From Streptomyces alboflavus (GTDB lineage: Bacteria > Actinomycetota > Actinomycetes > Streptomycetales > Streptomycetaceae), in the NCBI RefSeq assembly GCF_000716675.1, contig NZ_JNXT01000056.1, positions 1-55,308 of the forward strand: a stretch of 55,308 nucleotides of DNA, written 5' to 3'. Positions within the stretch are counted from its first letter, which is position 1; each line of letters opens with the position of its first letter. The position numbers were made by a program, and so were the translations under genes. A model generated the notes under the pieces. The model saw only the letters and a program-made list of their open reading frames with translations. It ran no database searches and was not told the DNA's origin. Of this stretch, positions 22,917 to 29,220 are shown piece after piece.

Positions 22917-25682
22917 GTGGCAGAAACAGCAGCGAAGAAGAAGTCCGCGTCCGTCGAGAAGACGGCGAAGACGGCGAAGAAGGCGACCCCGGCCGCCGGC
23001 GGCGAGCGTCCGCGCCTGCTCCTGATGGACGGGCACTCGTTGGCGTACCGGGCGTTCTTCGCGCTGCCCGCCGAGAACTTCACGACGGCGACGGGCCAGC
23101 CGACGAACGCGATCTACGGCTTCGCGTCGATGCTGGCGAACACGCTGCGCGACGAGGCGCCCACGCACTTCGCGGTGGCCTTCGACGTCTCGCGCAAGAC
23201 CTGGCGCTCCGAGGAGTTCTCGGAGTACAAGGCGAACCGCTCCAAGACCCCGGACGAGTTCAAGGGCCAGGTCGAGCTGATCGGCGAGCTGCTCGACGCG
23301 ATGAACGCCGTGCGGTTCGCCGTCGACGGCTTCGAGGCGGACGACGTCATCGCCACGCTCGCCACGCAGGCCGAGGCGGCCGGTTTCGAGGTCCTGATCG
23401 TCACCGGTGACCGCGACTCCTTCCAGCTGATCACCGACCACGTGACGGTGCTGTATCCGACGAAGGGCGTCTCGGAGCTGACGCGCTTCACGCCGGAGAA
23501 GGTCGAGGAGAAGTACGGCCTGACGCCCGCGCAGTATCCGGACTTCGCGGCCCTGCGCGGCGACCCGTCGGACAACCTCCCGGGCATCCCCGGCGTGGGC
23601 GAGAAGACGGCCGCGAAGTGGATCAACCAGTTCGGTTCGTTCGCGGAGCTGGTCGAGCGCGCCGAAGAGGTCAAGGGCAAGGCCGGACAGAACTTCCGCG
23701 ACCACCTGGACGCGGTCAAGCTCAACCGCCGCCTCACGGAGATGGTGCGCGACGTCGAGCTGCCCAAGGGGGTCGCCGACCTGGAGCGCGCTCCGTACGA
23801 CCGCAAGGGCCTCGCGATGGTCCTCGACACCCTGGAGATCCGCAACCCCTCGCTGCGCGAGCGGCTCCTGGCCGTCGACCCGGGCGCCGAGGAGGTCGAG
23901 GAGGCGCCGCCCGCCGAGGGCATCGACCTGGACGGTTCGGTGCTCGGCTCCGGCGATCTTGCGCCCTGGCTCGCCGAGCACGGCACGGCGGTCCTGGGCC
24001 TGGCCACGGTCGACACCTGGCAGCTCGGCACGGGCTCGGTCACCGAGGTCGCGCTCGCGGCGGCCGGGGGAGCGGCCGCCTGGTTCGACCCGGCGGGGCT
24101 CGACGAGGCCGACGAGAACGCCTTCGCGGCCTGGCTCGCCGACGCGGACAGGCCCAAGGTCCTGAACAACGCCAAGGGCGTCATGCGGGTCTTCGCCGAG
24201 CACGGCTGGAGCGTCGCCGGCATCACGATGGACACCGCCCTCGCCGCGTATCTGGTCAAGCCCGGGCGCCGCTCCTTCGACCTGGACGCGCTGTCCCTGG
24301 AGTATCTGGGCCGTGAGCTGGTGCCCGCGGCGGCCGACGGGCAGCTGGCGTTCGGCGCGGAGGACGAGGGGGCCGAGGCCGACACGCTGATGGTGCGGGC
24401 CCGCACCATCCTCGACCTGGGCACCGCCTTCGGTGACCGCCTCAAGGAGGTCAACGCCGAGGGCCTTCTGAAGGACGTCGAGCTGCCCACGTCCACGCTC
24501 CTGGCCCGCCTGGAGCGGCACGGCATCGCGGCCGACCGGGCGCATCTGGAGGCCATGGAGCAGCAGTTCGCGGCCGCCGTGCAGCAGGCCGTGAAGGAGG
24601 CGCACGCGGCCGCGGGCCACGAGTTCAACCTGGGCTCGCCCAAGCAGCTCCAGGAAGTCCTCTTCGGCGAGCTGGGCCTGCCCAAGACGAAGAAGACGAA
24701 GACGGGGTACACCACGGACGCCGACGCCCTCGCGTGGCTCGCCGCCCAGACGGACAACGAACTCCCCGTGATCATGCTCCGCCACCGTGAGCAGGCCAAG
24801 CTGCGCGTCACCGTCGAGGGCCTGGTCAAGTCCATCGCCGCGGACGGCCGCATCCACACGACGTACAACCAGACGGTGGCCGCCACCGGCCGTCTGTCCT
24901 CCACGGACCCGAACCTGCAGAACATCCCCGTCCGCACCGACGAGGGCCGGGCGATCCGCCGCGGCTTCGTCGTCGGCGAGGGCTTCGAGTCCCTGATGAC
25001 CGCCGACTACAGCCAGATCGAACTGCGCGTCATGGCCCACCTGTCGGAGGACGAGGGCCTCATCGAGGCGTTCACCTCCGGCGAGGACCTGCACACCACC
25101 GTCGCCTCGCAGGTGTTCGGGGTGGAGCGCTCCGACGTCGACGCGGAGATGCGCCGCAAGATCAAGGCCATGTCGTACGGCCTGGCGTACGGCCTCTCGG
25201 CCTTCGGCCTGTCCGGGCAGCTCGGCATCGAGGCGGGCGAGGCGCGCGCCCTGATGGACACCTACTTCGAGCGCTTCGGCGGGGTGCGCGACTATCTGCG
25301 CCGCGTCGTCGACGACGCCCGCGCCACGGGGTACACGGAGACGATGCTCGGCCGCCGCCGCTATCTCCCCGACCTCAACAGCGACAACCGCCAGCGGCGC
25401 GAGATGGCCGAGCGGATGGCGCTGAACGCGCCGATCCAGGGCACCGCCGCCGACATCGTCAAGGTCGCCATGCTGAACGTGGACCGGGCGCTCTGCGACG
25501 CGGCGCTGAGCTCGCGGATGCTGCTCCAGGTCCACGACGAAATCGTCCTGGAGATCGCCCCCGGCGAGCGGGCGGCCGTGGAGGAGCTGGTCCGCCGGGA
25601 GATGGCCGGGGCGGTTTCGCTGCGAGCGCCGTTGGATGTGTCGGTGGGCGTGGGGGCCGACTGGGAGTCGGCCGCGCATTAG
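22917..25682 (+). CDS. polA: DNA polymerase I
   Basis: This 921-residue DNA polymerase I acts in Okazaki fragment processing and repair. After a Lys/Ala-rich start comes the 5'-nuclease domain (LLLMDGHSLAYRAFFAL, SRKTWRSEEFSEYKANR, VTGDRDSFQLI, GDPSDNLPGIPGVGEKTA). The middle 3'-5' exonuclease-like domain lacks the catalytic DxE pattern (it reads VLGLATVDTWQLG), so proofreading is probably lost, as in other actinobacterial enzymes. Polymerase motif A is DYSQIELR (Asp697) and motif C is QVHDEIVLE (Asp874). GTG 22917 is chosen since upstream sequence gives no plausible N-terminus. Divergent from the FdhF-like gene. Confidence 0.97.
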   Translation: MAETAAKKKSASVEKTAKTAKKATPAAGGERPRLLLMDGHSLAYRAFFALPAENFTTATGQPTNAIYGFASMLANTLRDEAPTHFAVAFDVSRKTWRSEEFSEYKANRSKTPDEFKGQVELIGELLDAMNAVRFAVDGFEADDVIATLATQAEAAGFEVLIVTGDRDSFQLITDHVTVLYPTKGVSELTRFTPEKVEEKYGLTPAQYPDFAALRGDPSDNLPGIPGVGEKTAAKWINQFGSFAELVERAEEVKGKAGQNFRDHLDAVKLNRRLTEMVRDVELPKGVADLERAPYDRKGLAMVLDTLEIRNPSLRERLLAVDPGAEEVEEAPPAEGIDLDGSVLGSGDLAPWLAEHGTAVLGLATVDTWQLGTGSVTEVALAAAGGAAAWFDPAGLDEADENAFAAWLADADRPKVLNNAKGVMRVFAEHGWSVAGITMDTALAAYLVKPGRRSFDLDALSLEYLGRELVPAAADGQLAFGAEDEGAEADTLMVRARTILDLGTAFGDRLKEVNAEGLLKDVELPTSTLLARLERHGIAADRAHLEAMEQQFAAAVQQAVKEAHAAAGHEFNLGSPKQLQEVLFGELGLPKTKKTKTGYTTDADALAWLAAQTDNELPVIMLRHREQAKLRVTVEGLVKSIAADGRIHTTYNQTVAATGRLSSTDPNLQNIPVRTDEGRAIRRGFVVGEGFESLMTADYSQIELRVMAHLSEDEGLIEAFTSGEDLHTTVASQVFGVERSDVDAEMRRKIKAMSYGLAYGLSAFGLSGQLGIEAGEARALMDTYFERFGGVRDYLRRVVDDARATGYTETMLGRRRYLPDLNSDNRQRREMAERMALNAPIQGTAADIVKVAMLNVDRALCDAALSSRMLLQVHDEIVLEIAPGERAAVEELVRREMAGAVSLRAPLDVSVGVGADWESAAH

Positions 25683-25760
25683 CCTCCGGCTCGGTTTGGG
25701 GTGCCTCTGGGCGTGGGGCTCTGGTCCCGTTGGCCGGGGGTGCCCCTGGTCGCGCTGCGC

Positions 25761-25786
25761 GCTCGTCCTCAAGCGCCGGACGGGCT
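25761..25786 (+). repeat. Intergenic repeat family 2, copy A
   Basis: GTCCTCAAGCGCCGGACGGG core. It recurs at 25817-25842, 56 bases on, and at 40410-40436 with A for G. GTCC and GGAC within it can pair. The preceding 15 bases (TGGTCGCGCTGCGC) are also duplicated in copy B. Confidence 0.75.
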
Positions 25787-25816
25787 TGATTGGGGTCGCT
25801 CTTGGTCGCGCCGCGT

Positions 25817-25842
25817 GCTTGTCCTCAAGCGCCGGACGGGCT
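25817..25842 (+). repeat. Intergenic repeat family 2, copy B
   Basis: The same core GTCCTCAAGCGCCGGACGGG as copy A, in direct orientation, with the flanking TGGTCGCGCCGCGT also similar. A and B form a tandem pair of about 56-bp units. Confidence 0.75.
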
Positions 25843-26089
25843 CTTGCTGCCTGGGCCGGGCTCTTACTGTCTGGGCCGGTCTGGACACGGGCCCGGTGAA
25901 CGAGAAGCATCCGCAGGGGAACCGTGGGGAACCGGGACAGGACCGTGACGCGCCAAGACGGGAAAAACGGTCACGAACGGGTGTCTGGGCTCCGGAAGTT
26001 GTCGTAGTGTCGCCTGAGTCGTTCCGTCAAGGGCGCGCGGGTGCGCCGGGATGTACGGGCCGGGTCGTCAAGGGGAGGGGTTCACGGAC

Positions 26090-27856
26090 ATGGCGGCGGT
26101 ATTCGGCAGTCGGGTGCGCAGGACCGCGGTGACCACCGCGGTCGCCGCGGCCGCGGTGGCGGCGCTGGCCGCCTCGCAGGCCCCGGGCGCGACCAACGAC
26201 CAGGCGCGGGACGACCGGGCGGGCGCCGCGGACACCACGCCGTCCCCGGACGGCGACTCCGCCACCGGTGACTCGCCGTACTACACGGACCTGCCACCGC
26301 TGAAGAGCCCCGTCCCGCCGAGCTCCAAGCCCGGTGGCGGCGTGGCCATAGGCGACAAGGAAGCGGGCCTGCCGGCCACGGTCCTCGACGCGTACAAGAA
26401 GGCCGAAGCGGCCGTGCGCGAGTCCCGGCCCGGCTGCAACCTGCCCTGGCAACTGCTCGCCGCCATCGGCAAGGTCGAGTCCGGACAGGCCCGCGGCGGC
26501 CGCGTCGACGCCGACGGCACGACCCTCACGCCCATCCTCGGCCCGGTCCTCGACGGCAACGGCTTCGCGAAGATCACCGACACCGACCGCGGCGCCTTCG
26601 ACGGCGACACCACGCACGACCGCGCCGTCGGCCCGATGCAGTTCATCCCCTCGACGTGGGCGAGCTGGAAGCAGGACGGCAACGGCGACGGCGCGAAGGA
26701 CCCGAACAACATCTACGACGCCGCGCTCGGCGCCGCCCACTACCTGTGCGCGGGCGGCCGCGACCTCGCCGACAAGGACGACCTGCACGCGGCGATCCTC
26801 AGCTACAACCGCTCCACGGAGTACCTGAACACGGTCCTGTCGTGGCTGGAGTACTACCGCGAGGGCACCCACGAGGTCCCCGACGGCACCGGCGTCCTGC
26901 CCGACGACCGCAGCGACGACAACCGGCCCTCGCCCGGCACGTCGAACCCGCCGCTGCGACCCACGCCGCCGCCGAGCACCCCGCCCAAGCAGCTGCCCGA
27001 GCCCCAGGAGCCCGGCAAGACGCCCGGCGGGGACAAGCCGGACAAGCCCGGTACGAGCCCCGGGACCCCGAAGCCGCCGGACAAGCCCGGCAAGCCCCAC
27101 GAGCCCAAGCCCCCGAGGCCGCCCAAGCCTTCGCCGGCCGAGCAGGTCAGCCGCCTGGAGAACGCGGGCGCCGCGAAGTTGACGGCGACCGCGGGCGACA
27201 CCTTCGCCGGACGGGTCGCGGCCAAGGCGGAGAACCGCACCGGCCTCGGCGTGCCCAAGGTCAAGGTCCGGTTCACCATCTCCGGCGACACGGACACCCG
27301 GTTCGAGGGCGGCGCGCGCAGCGTCACCGTCACCACGACCGGCAGCGGCACGGCCACGGCACCCGTCATCGAGGCGGGCGAGCGGACCGGTGAGTTCACC
27401 GTCCGCGCCCGGGTCGTGGAGCGCTCCCTGACCGCCGTCGAGGTGCCCGCGACCGTCACCGCGCGCCAGGCCGACGAGCTGGCGCGCGTCGGCGACAAGG
27501 CGCTGGTCTGCGAGCCCGGCAAGGAGTTCGCCGACCAGGTCGAGGTCAAGGCGACGTACAAGGGCGAGAGCGCCGCAGGCGTCGCCGCCACCGCCACGAT
27601 GGTCAAGTCGGCGCAGGACAGCACCGCCAACGACAAGGGCCCCTACTTCAAGGGCGCGGACGGCAAGCCCGTGCGCACCCTGAAGGGCCTCAAGACCGAC
27701 GAGGACGGCAAGCTCCTGCTGCCGAAGATGTACGCCGACGACACCGCAGGGACGTACCTCCTGCGGATCGTCACCAACGGCGGCGCCACCCTCACCGTCG
27801 AACTGAAGGTGGCCGCGTCCGCTTCGCCCAGCGCGTCCGCCTCGCCCACCGCGTAA
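26090..27856 (+). CDS. Secreted lytic transglycosylase with C-terminal Ig-like domains
   Basis: This 588-residue protein has an N-terminal export signal (VRRTAVTTAVAAAAVAALAASQAPGA). The SLT/MltB-like catalytic domain spans about residues 95-270: LPWQLLAAIGKVESG with catalytic Glu130, AVGPMQFIPSTWASW, YDAALGAAHYLCAGG and AILSYNRSTEYLNTVLSWLEYY. A Pro/Lys/Gly linker (about 280-355) follows, then two probable Ig-like (invasin/Big-type) repeats with LTATAGDTFAGRVAAKAENRTGLGVPKVKVRF and EFADQVEVKATYKGESAAGVAATA. The tail is Ala/Ser/Pro. It should cleave peptidoglycan at the cell surface, with the linker and Ig-like part reaching through the wall. ATG 26090 is chosen on the strong upstream ribosome site. 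Confidence 0.9.
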   Translation: MAAVFGSRVRRTAVTTAVAAAAVAALAASQAPGATNDQARDDRAGAADTTPSPDGDSATGDSPYYTDLPPLKSPVPPSSKPGGGVAIGDKEAGLPATVLDAYKKAEAAVRESRPGCNLPWQLLAAIGKVESGQARGGRVDADGTTLTPILGPVLDGNGFAKITDTDRGAFDGDTTHDRAVGPMQFIPSTWASWKQDGNGDGAKDPNNIYDAALGAAHYLCAGGRDLADKDDLHAAILSYNRSTEYLNTVLSWLEYYREGTHEVPDGTGVLPDDRSDDNRPSPGTSNPPLRPTPPPSTPPKQLPEPQEPGKTPGGDKPDKPGTSPGTPKPPDKPGKPHEPKPPRPPKPSPAEQVSRLENAGAAKLTATAGDTFAGRVAAKAENRTGLGVPKVKVRFTISGDTDTRFEGGARSVTVTTTGSGTATAPVIEAGERTGEFTVRARVVERSLTAVEVPATVTARQADELARVGDKALVCEPGKEFADQVEVKATYKGESAAGVAATATMVKSAQDSTANDKGPYFKGADGKPVRTLKGLKTDEDGKLLLPKMYADDTAGTYLLRIVTNGGATLTVELKVAASASPSASASPTA

Positions 27857-27905
27857 CCAGCCACCCGCCCGCGCCCCGCGCGAGCACCGCCCGCGCGCAG
27901 CACCC

Positions 27906-27940
27906 GACCGCCTCCGGCCCACCACGGGCCGGGGGCGGTC
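27906..27940 (+). terminator. Terminator of the lytic transglycosylase gene
   Basis: GACCGCCTCCGGCCC and GGGCCGGGGGCGGTC form a 15-bp stem with one G-U pair and an ACCAC loop, about 50 bases past the stop. Confidence 0.7.
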
Positions 27941-28041
27941 GCCGTGTGTGCAACGTGTTCTCATCTGGCCTGTCCGTTGCTACGGTGCCCCCGCTCTGAC
28001 GCACAGTCAGTTCCCGGTCCACGCCGCCTCGGGAGGCCCGC

Positions 28042-28176
28042 ATGCGTGCCCTCATCGCCGCCGCCACCGGCCTCGCCGTCGCCCTCGCCCTGGTCCTGAC
28101 GATCACGGCCGTCGGCGCCCCGTCCGGCGAGACCTCGCCCAAGCCGCTGCTCACCACCGTCCCCAAGCACCCGTAG
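28042..28176 (+). CDS. 44-residue membrane peptide, SPW_0924 type
   Basis: This 44-codon gene has a good ribosome site (GGGAGG, seven bases before ATG). The product has one hydrophobic helix (LIAAATGLAVALALVLTITAVG, about residues 4-25) and a short polar tail ending TSPKPLLTTVPKHP. It matches my memory of a Streptomyces-restricted family named SPW_0924, whose function is unknown. It is followed after 11 bases by the DUF3068 gene, whose ribosome site overlaps its stop codon, so the two are very likely co-transcribed. A membrane peptide next to a membrane protein suggests a subunit or modulator. Confidence 0.75.
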   Translation: MRALIAAATGLAVALALVLTITAVGAPSGETSPKPLLTTVPKHP

Positions 28177-28187
28177 GGAGGGCCGAG

Positions 28188-29186
28188 ATGCGCCGCAAGG
28201 CCAGCCTGGTCCTGCTCGCCTTCGCCGTGTTCTGCGCGGCCATGTCCCCGCTCATGCGCTGGTACGCCTTCCCGCGGCTCGCCAAGATCCCGCCGAGCCA
28301 GTACCAGGACGCGGTCCTGGAGGCGAAGAACCCGACGCTCATCGACTACAGCACGATGAAGGCCAAGAAGGTCCCCAAGGTCACCATCGTGCAGACCCTG
28401 AAGGGCAACGTGGAGGCGTCGGAGAAGATCGAGAAGAGCGCCGACCGTGACGTCGTGGTCTGGGACGCCCTGTCCTACATCCAGGACTCCAAGGGCAAGA
28501 TGGTCTCCAAGATCCCCGAGCGGTACATCTTCGACGCGCACAGCCAGGAGCCCGTGCACGCCACCGGCGAGATGGTCGACGGCGACCCCGTCAAGCGCGA
28601 GGGCATCGAGTTCAAGTGGCCCTTTTTGACCGAGAAGCGCGACTACGAGTACTTCGACGCGCAGGCCCGCATCACCAGGCCCATCCACTACAAGGGCACC
28701 CAGACCTTCCGCGGCGTGAAGGTCTACTACTTCGAGCAGACCATCCCCTGGACCAAGGTCCCCTTCCCCAAGACGATGCCGGTCAAGGACATCACCCCGG
28801 AGTCCCTCGCCAAGACCGGCACCACCCGCTGGTACACCACGGTCCGCAAGTTCTGGGTCGAACCGACCACCGGGGCGCCCGTCTACGGCGAGGAGATCCA
28901 GCGCAACGAACTGCGCGGCGGCACCCTGCTCGGCGACCGCGACCGGCTCACCGTCTTCGCCGGGCACGTGAAGATGCGCGAGGACTACATCAAGAGCACG
29001 GTCGACCTGGTCAAGTCCCAGCGCGTCCTGGTGCTCCTGCTGACCTCGTACCTCCCCTGGGGTTTCCTGGGCCTCGGCGGGCTGCTGCTCGCGCTCTCCC
29101 TCTGGCTGGAGGCCCGCAGCCGCAGGCCCGGCGACCCGGCACCGACGGCGGAAGCGGAGCCGGAGCCGCAGCCGGCCAACGCGTGA
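28188..29186 (+). CDS. DUF3068 membrane protein
   Basis: This 332-residue protein has an N-terminal membrane segment (SLVLLAFAVFCAAMSPLMRWYAF) and a C-terminal one (VLVLLLTSYLPWGFLGLGGLLLALSLWL), enclosing a large extracytoplasmic domain with YEYFDAQARITRPIHYKGTQTFRGVKVYYFEQTIPW, typical of DUF3068 (PorA-family-like) proteins in actinobacteria. The short cytoplasmic tail is Pro/Glu-rich. The role is not known. It is coupled to the 44-residue peptide upstream and converges on hrpB. Confidence 0.88.
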   Translation: MRRKASLVLLAFAVFCAAMSPLMRWYAFPRLAKIPPSQYQDAVLEAKNPTLIDYSTMKAKKVPKVTIVQTLKGNVEASEKIEKSADRDVVVWDALSYIQDSKGKMVSKIPERYIFDAHSQEPVHATGEMVDGDPVKREGIEFKWPFLTEKRDYEYFDAQARITRPIHYKGTQTFRGVKVYYFEQTIPWTKVPFPKTMPVKDITPESLAKTGTTRWYTTVRKFWVEPTTGAPVYGEEIQRNELRGGTLLGDRDRLTVFAGHVKMREDYIKSTVDLVKSQRVLVLLLTSYLPWGFLGLGGLLLALSLWLEARSRRPGDPAPTAEAEPEPQPANA

Positions 29187-29220
29187 CCCCCGGCCCCGGC
29201 GGCGGGCGGCGACCCCGGGC

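Larger units (their letters stand above)
25683..26089. other. Intergenic region with tandem repeat copies
   Basis: About 400 bases without a credible gene. It holds two direct copies, 56 bases apart, of a short Streptomyces-type repeat and the promoter region of the lytic transglycosylase gene. AGGGGAGGGG at 26071-26080 is that gene's ribosome binding site. Confidence 0.6.

Noticed and set aside
26027..27964. A 645-codon minus-strand frame opposite the lytic transglycosylase gene
   Set aside because: Composition is Gly/Arg/Val noise with no domain. The plus-strand frame has a signal peptide and catalytic motifs.
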